Shown piece by piece: positions 39,617-48,360 of a stretch of DNA of 64,000 nucleotides. The notes under the pieces were generated by a model that saw only the letters and a list, made by a program, of their open reading frames with translations, was not told where the DNA came from and did not search any database. Positions within the stretch are counted from its first letter, which is position 1; every line of letters starts with the position of its first letter. This DNA comes from Actinacidiphila sp. DG2A-62 (GTDB lineage: Bacteria > Actinomycetota > Actinomycetes > Streptomycetales > Streptomycetaceae), in contig NZ_JAYMGI010000002.1 in NCBI RefSeq assembly GCF_035825295.1, positions 3,973,001 to 4,037,000 of the forward strand, written 5' to 3'. The position numbers and the translations under genes are program-made.

Positions 39617-42263
39617 TCACCCGTGGTCGATCTCCTCGATCACGGTCGCGCCCAGCTCCCTGATGAACAGGTCGTGGCCGCTGAGCGCGGAGTCGACGAG
39701 GTCCGGGTCGTCGTCCTCGGGGATGTCGTCCTCCAGCGGCGGCGGCTCGTCCATCGCGGGCGGCGGACCGCCGTACGGCTCCGCGCGGGGGGCGGGAGGA
39801 CCGGAGCGGGGGCCGGGCGTCGAGCCGGCGGGGCGTCCCGCGGCCGCGGCGGCGTACTGAGCGGAGCCGGTGGGGCCTCCTCCGGGGCCGCCGGAACCGG
39901 ACCCGGAGCCGGCGGAGCCGGGACCGCCGCCGGGGCCCGCGCCTGTCCCGGGGCCGCCCACCGCGGTCGCGGTCGCCGCCGTCGCCGCCGTCGCCGCGGA
40001 GGAGAAGGCGGCCGACGCGCCCGGGGGCTGCGCCGCGGCCGAGGGCCGGCCGGGGCCCTGGCTCGGGCCCGCGCCCGCCTGGCCCGCGCCCGGGTAGCCC
40101 TGCGGGGGACGGGAGGGGCCGCCGCCGAAGCCGCCGCCACCACCGCCACCGCCTCCGTAACCGCCGGAGGGGCCGCCGGGCGCGCCGCCACCGCCGCCTC
40201 CTCCGCCCGAGGGGTCGACGATGGCCTCGATCTTCCACTGCACGCCGAGCGCGTCGCTGATCGCCTGCTTCAGGACGTCCTCGCTGCCGCTGTTGGCGAA
40301 GCTGTTGCGGGCGCCGGGGTTGTCGAAGCCGATCTGCAGCGTCTCGCCGTCGAACCCGGCGACCTGCGCGTTGTTGAACAGCAGCATCCACGTCAGGCGG
40401 CGGCGGTTCTTGACCGCCTCCAGGATGTTCGGCCACATCTGGCGGACCCGGGACGGGTCGCCGAGCGGCGCGGCGGACTGCGGCGGCGCGGGGGCCGCCG
40501 ATGCGGCGGCCGGCCCGGGGGCGGGCTCTGGGCCGGCGGGCGGGCAGGCGGCTCGGACTGCGGCGGCCGGGGGGCGGGCGTACCCGTCGCGCCGGGCGCT
40601 CCCGCCGCGCCGGCGCCGGGGGCCGCGGTGGTGGGCCACGCTCCGGGGCGCGGTGCGGCGGGCGCCGCGGGCGGACTGCTCGGCGGCGCGCCCGCGCCGG
40701 GCGCGGCAGGGGTGGGCCAGGCGCCGGGCGCGGGGGGCTGGGCCTCGGGCGCGGGCGTGGCGGCGCCGGGTGTCGGGGTGCCGTGCGGGGGTGTGCCCTG
40801 CGGGGATGTGCCCTGCGGGGGCGTGTTCTGCGGGGGCGGCGGCGCGACCGGGTGCGGCGGTGCGACCGGCGCCGCGGCCGAGGGGTCCGCGGTGGGCGCC
40901 GGGGGTGCCGTTACGGCGGGTCCCGACGGCGTACGGCCCATGGCGGCGCGGGCGGCGGCCGCTCCCCCGGGCCCGGCGGGCGTACCGGCGCCGGGGCCTG
41001 AGCCCGGACCCGTACCGGACCCCGCGCCGGGGGCGTACCCCGCGCCGCTTCCGTACCCCCCGGCGGGGTCACCGCCCGGGGCGGCCGTCATCGCGACCGC
41101 GCCGGAGGCGATGCCGCGTTCGAGGCGTTCCAGGCGCGCCTGGACCGACCGCTCGTCGTCGTACGCGGCGGGCAGCAGCACGCGCGCGCAGATCAGTTCG
41201 AGCTGGAGGCGGGGGGAGGTGGCGCCGCGCATCTCCGTCAGACCCGCGTTGACCAGGTCGGCGGCGCGGCTCAGCTCGGCGGCGCCGAAGACCGATGCCT
41301 GGGCCCGCATGCGTTCCACCACGTCGCGCGGCGCGTCGATCAGGCCCTTGTCCACCGCGTCCGGGACGGCGGCGATGATCACCAGGTCCCGTAGGCGTTC
41401 CAGCAGGTCGGCGACGAAGCGGCGGGGGTCGTGGCCGCCCTCGATCACCCGGTCGACGATCTCGAAGACCGCGGCGCCGTCGCCGGCGGCGAAGGCGTCG
41501 ACCACGTCGTCCAGCAGCGCGGCGTCGGTGTACCCGAGCAGGGCGGTGGCCATGGCGTACGTCACACCGTCCGCGCCCGCGCCGGCCAGCAACTGGTCCA
41601 TGACCGACATCGAGTCGCGCACCGAACCGGCCCCGGCGCGCACCACCAGCGGGTACACGCCGTCCTCGACCCGGATCGCCTCGCGCTCGCACACCTCGGC
41701 GAGGTGGTCGCGCAGCGTGCCGGGGGGACCAGGCGGAAGGGGTAGTGGTGGGTGCGGGAGCGGATGGTGCCGATGACCTTCTCGGGCTCGGTCGTGGCGA
41801 AGATGAACTTCAGGTGCTCCGGCGGCTCCTCGACCACCTTCAGCAGGGCGTTGAACCCCGCGGAGGTGACCATGTGGGCCTCGTCGATGATGTAGATCTT
41901 GTAGCGGCTGCCCGCGGGGCCGAAGAACGCCTTCTCCCGCAGGTCACGGGCGTCGTCCACGCCGCCGTGCGAGGCGGCGTCGATCTCGATGACGTCGATC
42001 GAGCCGGGGCCGTTCCTGGCCAGGTCCAGGCAGGAGCGGCACTCGCCGCAGGGGGTGGGGGTGGGGCCCTGCTCGCAGTTCAGGCAGCGGGCGAGGATGC
42101 GCGCGCTGGTCGTCTTCCCGCAGCCGCGCGGCCCGCTGAACAGGTACGCGTGGTTGACCCGGTTGTTGCGCAGGGCCTGCTGCAACGGGTCCGTGACGTG
42201 CTCCTGCCCGATGACCTCGGCGAAGGTCTCGGGGCGGTAGCGGCGATAGAGAGCGAGAGACAC
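39617..42263 (-). CDS. dnaX: DNA polymerase III subunit gamma/tau, frame interrupted twice in this sequence
   Basis: GTG 42263 begins VSLALYRRYRPETFAEVIGQ. The clamp-loader domain has SGPRGCGKTTSARILARCLN (Walker A), the zinc module CLNCEQGPTPTPCGECRSC, and IIDEAHMVTSAGFNALLKVV. After HHYPFRLVPP the frame breaks: the run of six G (plus strand 41722-41727) should have seven bases for the reading to go on as GTLRDHLAEVCERE. A second break lies near 40,530-40,560 in a G/C-rich Pro-linker, before GDPSRVRQMWPNILEAVKNR. Both rejoin to give one full-length Streptomyces-type DnaX with a long Gly/Pro-rich tau tail. As the gene is essential, sequence errors are likelier than mutation. Confidence 0.9.
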
Positions 42264-42559
42264 GAGTACGAGGTTATCCGCGCGGACCGACAACGCGCCC
42301 CCGGCTCGGGGGGCGGGCCCGGGGGCGGGGCCTGAGCGGGGGCTCGCGGCGGGGCGGGGGGCCTCCGGCGGTGTGGGCGGGCGGCGCGGCCGGGAGGGGC
42401 CGGGCGGCGCGGCCGGGAGGGGCCGGGGGCCAGGGGAAGCCGGCGGGACCGGGGGCCGGGAGGAGCCAGGAAACTGCGGGAGCCGGCGGGACCCGGGGCA
42501 GCCGGGGGGCCACGAAGCTGCGGGAACCGGCGGGAGCCGGGGTCCCGGCAAAGCGAAGA
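42264..42559. other. G/C-rich spacer upstream of dnaX
   Basis: Nearly pure G/C with loosely repeated GCCGGGAGGGGCCGG-type strings. I see no gene. It must contain the dnaX promoter. The repeats are too irregular and have no spacers, so they are not a CRISPR array. Confidence 0.5.
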
Positions 42560-42643
42560 CCCCCCACGTACCCGCCAGAGCCCACCTACCCTTGCTGCCT
42601 TCCGGCCCTGGGGGAGTTCAGCGAGATAGCGCCACGTGAGGGG
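42560..42643 (-). ncRNA. ffs: Signal recognition particle 4.5S RNA
   Basis: Read on the minus strand, the sequence has the SRP domain IV core GGGCCGGAAGGCAGCAAGGG, with flanking complementary strands (CCCCTCACGTGG at the 5' side and TACGTGGGGGG at the 3' side) that close a long hairpin. It binds Ffh for co-translational membrane targeting. Location between dnaX and tRNA-Ser is the usual one in Streptomyces. The ends are approximate. Confidence 0.88.
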
Positions 42644-42721
42644 CTGCAGCCCACCCTACCCGATCCCCTCCCCCCACATCGAGTTCGCACCCACCCCCTC
42701 GCGTCTTGTACTGTTCCCCAC

Positions 42722-42806
42722 GGAGGATTCGCCTAGAGGCCTAGGGCGCACGCTTGGAAAGCGTGTTGGGGGCAACCCCTCACGAGTTCGAATCTCGTAT
42801 CCTCCG
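42722..42806 (+). tRNA. tRNA-Ser (anticodon GGA)
   Basis: An 85-base cloverleaf with acceptor GGAGGAT/ATCCTCC, anticodon arm CGCTTGGAAAGCG (anticodon GGA), a long variable arm (TTGGGGGCAACCCCT) as in class II tRNAs, and T-arm ACGAGTTCGAATCTCGT. No CCA is encoded. The integrase gene of the mobile element starts its 3' end 93 bp downstream, so the 3' end of this tRNA is the likely attachment site. Confidence 0.95.
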
Positions 42807-42830
42807 CACCCGCCCACCAGGGCAAACGTC

Positions 42831-42857
42831 GGCCCGGACAGCATTGCTGTTCGGGCC
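42831..42857 (+). terminator. Hairpin terminator after tRNA-Ser
   Basis: Arms GGCCCGGACAGC and GCTGTTCGGGCC with one wobble pair enclose ATT. It lies 24 bp after the tRNA and before the integrase gene, which runs toward it from the other side. Confidence 0.65.
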
Positions 42858-42899
42858 TACGTCGTTACAGGGTTGCAGTTTGGGTTGCAGTTGCCATGA

Positions 42900-44138
42900 T
42901 CAGACGGCGGGAGGCTGCTGGTCCGGGCGGGTCCAGAGCAGTCCGCCGACCTTGTCGGCTGTGTCCTTGAGGACGCGGTTGGTCAGGTGCTGGTAGCGGC
43001 GGCGCATGCGTGCTGACTGGCCGGGTTCCCAGCCCATGATCGCGTCTACGACGGTGTCGGGGACGCCGAGGATGAGCAGGATGGTGCCTGCGGTGTGGCG
43101 GGCGTCGTGCAGGCGGCCGTCGCGGAGGCTGGCGGCCTCCAGCAGCTCCTTCCACTTGTGGTGGTCGGTGTTGGGGTTGAGCGGCTCACCGGTCGGTGAG
43201 GTGAAGACGTATCCCTTCTCGACCCACAGGTTGCGGGCGAGGCGGCGCTCGTGGTCCTGTTCGTCGCGGTGCTGTGCGAGGAGCTTCATCAGCTCGTCGG
43301 GGACGCCGATGGGGCGCCGTCCGGCGCGGGACTTGGTCTCCTTGGTCTCGCGGCGGGTGTTGATCTTCTGCGGCCAGTAGCCGGGTTTGCGACCGCAGGG
43401 CGTGCCGCAGCCGTGCTGGTAGCGGGGCCGCAATCGGCCCCGGTGGACGACGAGCACGCCGAGGTCGAAGTCGACGTCCGCCCACTTCAGTCCGAGCACC
43501 TCGCCCTGCCGGAGGCCGAGCGACAGGGCGATGACCCACCGGGCGGCGTTCCGCTCGCGGTTGGCCACCTCCAGGAGGAGCTGGACCTCCTCGACCGTGT
43601 AGGGCACCACTTCTTCCTCGACGAGGCGTGGGGCCTTGGCGATGGTGGCGGGGTTCTCGGTGAGGTGGCGGCGGCGCTTGGCCTCGTTGAGGGCGGCGCG
43701 CAGGGTGCGGTGTGCCTGGTGGGCGGTTCCGGCTGAACTGCCGTTGTCCTGCATCTTCTTGTAGAAGCGCTCCAGGTGTTCGGGCTCCAGCTTGGTCAGG
43801 CGGTGGGCGCCGAGGCCGGGTATGAGGTGGTGATAGACGGCGACGCGGTAGCCGTCGATGGTGTTCTCGGAGACGTGCAGGGCTGCGATGTTCTCGACCC
43901 AGTGGGTCAGCCAGGATTCGACGGTCCAGGTCTGGCCGGGCTTGCGGACGCGGCCGGCGTCGCGCTCCTTTTCCAGTTCGCGGACGGCCCTGGTGGTCTC
44001 GGTGCGGGTCTTGCGCTTGACGTGGCGGCGGTCGGGCTTGCCGTTGTCCTTGACGCCGACGGTGACGTAGCCGTGCCACTTCCCGTCCTTGCCGAGGTAG
44101 ATCGAGGAGGCGCCGTTGGGCTGCCGGGACTTTGCCAT
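42900..44138 (-). CDS. int: Tyrosine-recombinase integrase of an AICE-like element
   Basis: The start at 44138 has GAGGAGGCGGTC. The 412-residue protein has the AP2-like N-terminal arm-binding part (ASSIYLGKDGKWHGYVTVGV), a SAM-like core-binding domain (TVESWLTHWVENIAALHVSE), and the catalytic domain: Arg210 in LGLRQGE, His344 and Arg347 in LHDARHT, Trp370 where many members have His/Trp, and Tyr382 in RRRYQHL. All active-site residues are present, so it should be active. A C4-like patch (HGCGTPCGRKPGYW) in the catalytic domain is typical of Streptomyces integrases. It lies next to tRNA-Ser and just downstream of the excisionase gene. Confidence 0.95.
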   Translation of the reverse strand: MAKSRQPNGASSIYLGKDGKWHGYVTVGVKDNGKPDRRHVKRKTRTETTRAVRELEKERDAGRVRKPGQTWTVESWLTHWVENIAALHVSENTIDGYRVAVYHHLIPGLGAHRLTKLEPEHLERFYKKMQDNGSSAGTAHQAHRTLRAALNEAKRRRHLTENPATIAKAPRLVEEEVVPYTVEEVQLLLEVANRERNAARWVIALSLGLRQGEVLGLKWADVDFDLGVLVVHRGRLRPRYQHGCGTPCGRKPGYWPQKINTRRETKETKSRAGRRPIGVPDELMKLLAQHRDEQDHERRLARNLWVEKGYVFTSPTGEPLNPNTDHHKWKELLEAASLRDGRLHDARHTAGTILLILGVPDTVVDAIMGWEPGQSARMRRRYQHLTNRVLKDTADKVGGLLWTRPDQQPPAV

Positions 44139-44148
44139 GACCGCCTCC

Positions 44149-44454
44149 TCAGGCCGCGAGAGCGACGGTCGAACGGGCGGGCTGAGTGCGGGCGGCGACG
44201 TACTGGTTCAGCGCCTCGGCCGGGATACGGCGCAAGCGACCTACCGTCACGGACGGGATCTCACCGGAGGCGAGCAGCGCGTACATGGTGGTCCGGCCGA
44301 CGCTCAGACGCCGGGCGGCTTCCTCGACGGTGAGCGCAACCAACGTTGGGTCGTGCGTGGCCGAGCTGCTGGCCTGAAGGAGGCGCAGGAGATCCTGCTG
44401 GCTGACGCCGAGCGCGTCGGCCAGCAGGGCAAGGGGCGTGGGTGTTGCAGGCAT
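44149..44454 (-). CDS. xis: Excisionase/MerR-type HTH protein
   Basis: ATG 44454 follows GAGAGGAACCCC. The 101-residue product has a helical N-terminus (PLALLADALGVSQQDLLRLL) and a winged-helix excisionase motif (LTVEEAARRLSVGRTTMYAL, then GEIPSVTVGRLRRIPAEALN). Such proteins bend DNA at att sites and steer the integrase to excision. It ends 10 bp before the integrase start, in a classic xis-int operon. Confidence 0.9.
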   Translation of the reverse strand: MPATPTPLALLADALGVSQQDLLRLLQASSSATHDPTLVALTVEEAARRLSVGRTTMYALLASGEIPSVTVGRLRRIPAEALNQYVAARTQPARSTVALAA

Positions 44455-44677
44455 GGGGTTCCTCTCGGCGGCGCGGGGCAACGCGCTGCCGTGCTGACTG
44501 GTGGGATGGGCGGTGAATGAAGGCATCCCGCGTGCCTGGTCCTCGGCGTTGGTAGCGCCGAGGACCGATGCGGGTGTGTGGCAGGGCTGAGCAGAAATCG
44601 GCGCGAGCCGCGACCGGGCTGACGGCCTGCACAGGGCGCACGACCAGGCGGGGGTCCCTGGCGGAGGAGGAGCCCCC

Positions 44678-45196
44678 CTACTGACCAGCAGACGGCCCCT
44701 TGCGCAGTGGGTCCCATGGGGAGTTCGGGGCGGGGTACCACTCGGGTGAGGTGTCCCCGCCGACGTCGACGCCCTGAGCCGCGAGGCGTTCCGCGATCTC
44801 GTCGTACTCGCGCTCGGCCTCTTCGAGCCGGGCTTTGGCGCCCTGCTCGATGTCGTGGGCGGTTCTCCACTCCTGCTCGGCCTTCTGGACGCGGTCGCCG
44901 GCCTCCTGCAGTTCGTAGTCCGGCTCGTCGGGGCCGGCGACGGCCTCGGTCATGAAGTGGGCGGCGGGGACGTTGAGGGCCTTGGCCAGGCCGACGACCT
45001 CGTCGAAGCGCAGCAGGCGGGTGCCGTTCTCGATCTTGGCGATCTGGGTCTGGTGGAACTTGAACCCGAGCTGGGTCATGCGCTCGGCTAGGTCTTCCTG
45101 CGACAGGCGAGCGGCCTTCCGCAGGACCTTCATGTTGTGCGCCACCAGGGCCTCGCCCTCAAGGGGCGTGTAGCGGTGCGCGTTCGGACTGGACAT
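44678..45196 (-). CDS. XRE-family regulator with C-terminal coiled coil
   Basis: ATG 45196 follows GGGAGGTCGAC; the frame upstream is shadow. The 172-residue product has an XRE HTH in residues ~20-75 (NMKVLRKAARLSQEDLAERM, then HQTQIAKIENGTRLLRFDEV). A coiled-coil C-terminal half follows (RVQKAEQEWRTAHDIEQGAK, then RLEEAEREYDEIAERLAAQG). It diverges from the DUF3631 gene over a 381-bp A/T-richer region with palindromes. I infer that it represses the transfer/replication genes of the element, like other AICE repressors. Confidence 0.85.
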   Translation of the reverse strand: MSSPNAHRYTPLEGEALVAHNMKVLRKAARLSQEDLAERMTQLGFKFHQTQIAKIENGTRLLRFDEVVGLAKALNVPAAHFMTEAVAGPDEPDYELQEAGDRVQKAEQEWRTAHDIEQGAKARLEEAEREYDEIAERLAAQGVDVGGDTSPEWYPAPNSPWDPLRKGPSAGQ

Positions 45197-45577
45197 GTCG
45201 ACCTCCCTTCGACCCGGTCTCGACGCGCCGGGATAGACCAAAACAATATCGCATGGAGAACCCATGCTGCAAGCGGTTGAGCTGTTCGTTATGCGATCGT
45301 GACACTGCCTGGACCAGCTTACATGCTGGAATCGCATGCTCTGAATATGCCAGGAGCGCTTGACTGGTGGTGCGTGACGGTGATACGAATGTTCTAATCC
45401 CGCATTGGGATCCCAATCTGAGGGAGGTTGAGCGTCGAGACCGACACCGCACAGCACAAAGCCCCCGGCGCTACCAACACCGGGGGCCTGACGGAAACCA
45501 CGCCACCGCCCATCCCAGGACAGTCAGCCAACGGCGGACCGGGTTGCCCCCCGGAACCCGCCGAGCAAGGAGTCTCC
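45197..45577. promoter_or_regulatory. Divergent control region of the integrative element
   Basis: A 381-bp gap between the XRE repressor and DUF3631 genes, richer in A/T than its surroundings. It contains the perfect palindrome ATTGGGATCCCAAT (45404-45417) and several CATGCTG/GCATGCT half-sites near 45,330-45,355, either of which could be an operator. The frame of the plus gene is open across the right part but has no ribosome binding site until 45578. Confidence 0.5.
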
Positions 45578-46897
45578 ATGAACGAGAGTACTGCCTCCAG
45601 CCACGGCCCCGCAGCCCCAAGCCCCATCCCACCGGCCGGCACCTGGCCACCCGTCGCACAGCCAGGCGGAGGCCACCGGCCACCCCACCCCAACGCCGTA
45701 TCCCCACTCACCGCCCCCGCGCAGGAGTCCACCCCGGACCGCCCGGAAGAGCCGACCAGGCCGCCGGAGATACCCGACGCACCGCCGACCGAGGGCGACG
45801 AGCTGCTCAGGCGGCTGCAGGCGCTGATCGCCAGGTTCGTCGTCCTGCCCTCCGGCGAGGCCTTGGACGCGACTACGCTCTGGGTCGCCGCATCCCACCT
45901 GCAGCCCTCCTGGCAGCACGCCCCCCGCCTGGCGATCGTCGGCCCGGCCAAGCGGTGCGGCAAGTCCCGACTGCTCGACGTCCTTGCCGAGACCGTCCAC
46001 AGCCCCGTGCTCACCGTCAACTCCACCCCGGCGGCCGTCTTCCGGTCCATCACCGAGGAGCCGCCCACCCTTCTGGTGGATGAGGCCGACACGATCTTCG
46101 GGAGCCCGAAGATGGCGGAGAAGAACGAGGAGATGCGTGGCCTGCTCAACGCCGGGCACCAGCGCGACCGCTACGTCCTGCGGGTGGTGGGCAGCGACCA
46201 CACCCCGCACAGGTTTCACACCTTCGCGATGGCGGCCATCGCGGGAATCGGAGACCTGCCCGACACGATCATGGACCGGTCCATCGTGATTCGGATGCGC
46301 CGCCGTGCCGAAGGCGAGCGCGTCTCGCCGTACCGCACCAAGCGCGACAGCCCCGCCCTGCGCGCGATGCGCACCGACCTGGCCCGCTGGGCCAAACCGC
46401 TGGCCGACCAAGCCCTGCACCTGGAACCGCAGATGCCGGTCGAGGACCGCGCGGCCGACACATGGGAGCCGCTGGTCATCGTCGCCGACCTCGCGGGCGG
46501 CAGCTGGCCGCGGCGCGCACGGCAGGCGTGTACCCGGCTCGTCTCATCCGAGGCGGAGTCCGAGGACGAGCATCCCAGCGGCGCGCGCATCCTCGCCGAC
46601 ATCCGCCGGATCTTCCACGCGGGCAGTGATCCGGACAGCATCGCCACCGACCAGCTCCTGTTCGCCCTCAACGGCGACCCCGAGGCCCCCTGGGGCGAGT
46701 GGGGGCGAGGCGGCCTGACTCCGCGCGGCCTCGCGGGGATGCTGCGCGAGTTCGGCATCTCCTCCGGGAACGTTCGCATGGGCGATGGCACCCAGCGCAA
46801 GGGCTACATGCGCAACAAGTTCGCCGACGCCTGGCGACGCTACTGCCCCACCGTCCACCCCCTCGGCCCCGCCCCGAGACAGGGCAGCCCGCGCTGA
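45578..46897 (+). CDS. DUF3631-domain ATPase of the element
   Basis: ATG 45578 follows AAGGAGTCTCC. The 439-residue product has a Pro-rich N-terminus, then the P-loop region LAIVGPAKRCGKSRLLDVLA, LLVDEADTIFGSPKMAEKNE (Walker B) and RYVLRVVGSDHTPHRFHTFA; DUF3631 follows (DTIMDRSIVIRMRRRAEGER through YMRNKFADAWRRYCPTVHPL). Proteins of this kind are found in AICEs and phages next to replication genes. ATP-dependent DNA handling is inferred. It is the first gene of the plus-strand part of the element and diverges from the repressor. Confidence 0.88.
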   Translation: MNESTASSHGPAAPSPIPPAGTWPPVAQPGGGHRPPHPNAVSPLTAPAQESTPDRPEEPTRPPEIPDAPPTEGDELLRRLQALIARFVVLPSGEALDATTLWVAASHLQPSWQHAPRLAIVGPAKRCGKSRLLDVLAETVHSPVLTVNSTPAAVFRSITEEPPTLLVDEADTIFGSPKMAEKNEEMRGLLNAGHQRDRYVLRVVGSDHTPHRFHTFAMAAIAGIGDLPDTIMDRSIVIRMRRRAEGERVSPYRTKRDSPALRAMRTDLARWAKPLADQALHLEPQMPVEDRAADTWEPLVIVADLAGGSWPRRARQACTRLVSSEAESEDEHPSGARILADIRRIFHAGSDPDSIATDQLLFALNGDPEAPWGEWGRGGLTPRGLAGMLREFGISSGNVRMGDGTQRKGYMRNKFADAWRRYCPTVHPLGPAPRQGSPR

Positions 46898-47280
46898 CCC
46901 CCCTCCCGCAGGACGCGTACCAGCCGTCCCCGCCGTAACACCACCGCCGACAGGGCACCGTTCAGCGGCTGAACACGAGGCCGTTCAGCCAGTGAACGCA
47001 GGCACTCGCCCGCCCAGCCGGCAGGCCGGGCCGGGACGCCACCCACGACCGTCTCGTGCCGTCCCAACCGTCCCTGCCACATAACCGCAGCTCAGGGCAC
47101 CTTCCGCCAAGACGGATCGCCGTCCCAAGACGGAAAGCGGTCATGACACGGAGACGGCAGCGGCCCACCACCGCCACGGCACACCCCAGCCGGGCGTGCC
47201 CTGCCGTACCTGCCCTGACCTGCGGTTGCAACGGCCAAGACGCCAAGACGGATCTTCCAGCAAGCCCCTCGCCCGTAAGG
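46898..47280. promoter_or_regulatory. Intergenic region with palindromes and short direct repeats
   Basis: A 383-bp gap. It has the 15-bp palindrome GTTCAGCGGCTGAAC at 46960-46974 and a related imperfect copy at 46983-46997, 23 bp apart. The octamer CCAAGACG recurs at 47107, 47125, 47235 and 47243, twice as CCAAGACGGATC. These are possible operators or origin iterons. I see no gene with a credible start. Confidence 0.45.
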
Positions 47281-48118
47281 ATGTCCTCCCGCATGCCCAC
47301 CACCCCGCCGGACACGCACCCGCCTGCAAGCGGTGCGTTCGCCCGGACGACGATCACGGTCGTGATGGCGGTCATCGCTGCGCTCGCGTTCGTGTTCTCC
47401 TTCGGCAACGTCTGGGCGCTGGCGCTTCGGCTCGGCGTGCCGCGTCCGATCGCCCCGCTGATCGCGCCTATGGTCGACCTGTCCGTGGTCGGCCTGCTCG
47501 TCGCCCTGCACCATCTGGCCGCCCACGGCACCGACCCCGCCGACCTGCGCTCAGCCACCCGCCTGATGCATCTGTGCGGCCTGCTGACCCTCGCCCTGAA
47601 CACCGCCGAGCCCGTGCTGGCCCGGCACTACGGCCGCGCCGCCCTGGACACCGTCGCCCCGGCGCTGCTGCTTGGCTGGGGAGCCGTCGGCCCCACTCTG
47701 CTCCGCCACCTCCACACACCCGCCCACCCGACGCAGGAGCGCCCAGGCCCCACGCCACCGGCAGCGGCCACCGCTCATCCCGCCCAGCGGACAAGGCCCA
47801 GGGCAGCCGCTCCAGTCCGGACACCGCCATCTGGGCAGCCCCGTCGAGGGGACGCGCGCCCCGCTGCGCCGAGCAAGCGCACGGGACGACCGCCCGCGGC
47901 AACCATGGACCAGCTGATCGGCGTAGCCCGCCCGGCCGTCGCCGAGCACGGCGTCAGCGTCGCCGTGGTCAAGAAGGCCCTGAAGGATGCCCGGCACACC
48001 GGTCGGCAGCGCCCGCTTCACCGTGCTGATGCAGCACCTCAGGGACGAACACACCCCCGCCGCCGCAGACCCGCAGCCGGAGCCCGAGCCAGCGCGAGCC
48101 CACCCGGCGGACGCCTGA
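47281..48118 (+). CDS. DUF2637-domain membrane protein, frame break near its end
   Basis: Start is ATG 47281 (or 47293). About four membrane helices can be seen: ITVVMAVIAALAFVFSFGNV, PLIAPMVDLSVVGLLVALHH, LMHLCGLLTLALNTAEPVLA and DTVAPALLLGWGAVGPTLLR. A Pro/Arg-rich linker follows, and a C-terminal wHTH-like end (MDQLIGVARPAVAEHGVSVA). In the current frame the reading turns to Arg-rich nonsense after VVKKALKDA; removing one C at 47990-47992 gives GSARFTVLMQHLRDEHTPAA and a natural stop at 48116-48118. DUF2637 proteins are typical of AICEs and Streptomyces plasmids, with a suspected role in intramycelial spread. Confidence 0.8.
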
Positions 48119-48201
48119 CCCGCGGCTCCGTGCTGCCGGTCGCCTCTCTGTACCGGCTTCACCCAGGCGGGCGGGTGGCCGCGTCCAGCGCCACCCGATC
48201 C

Positions 48202-48284
48202 GGGTGTGCGGAAGTCCCGTAGCTCTGGACTTCCGCACATCCGGCCCCGTTCCTTACACCCCGAAGGCGGTTCGGCCAAACCGC
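48202..48284 (+). other. Candidate origin of transfer (oriT)
   Basis: Upstream of the mobilisation genes lie two inverted repeats. The first has perfect 13-bp arms (TGTGCGGAAGTCC at 48204-48216 and GGACTTCCGCACA at 48226-48238, loop 9). The second has 7-bp arms (GGCGGTT at 48265-48271, AACCGCC at 48278-48284). A strong hairpin next to a MobC-relaxase operon is typical of MOB-type oriT regions. No nick site can be named. Confidence 0.45.
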
Positions 48285-48360
48285 CAACCCTCCGCACCAT
48301 GACCACCGAGAGGGCCGCCCCGTCATCCGCCACACCCAGAACCCCCCGCTGGAGAGCACC

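Noticed and set aside
41715-41735. Programmed frameshift in dnaX, as in E. coli gamma/tau production
   Set aside because: There is no slippery A-run, the shift is in a G/C run inside the clamp-loader domain, and the unshifted product would lose domain III. A sequence error fits better.
42264-42559. CRISPR-like repeat array
   Set aside because: The GCCGGGAGGGGCCGG strings are irregular, nearly contiguous and without unique spacers; no cas genes are near. No CRISPR array was seen anywhere in the window.
42722-42900. Both attachment sites of the tRNA-Ser element
   Set aside because: I looked for a second copy of the tRNA-Ser 3' end to the right and found none, so only the left end can be placed; the right end may lie beyond base 64000 or have been lost.
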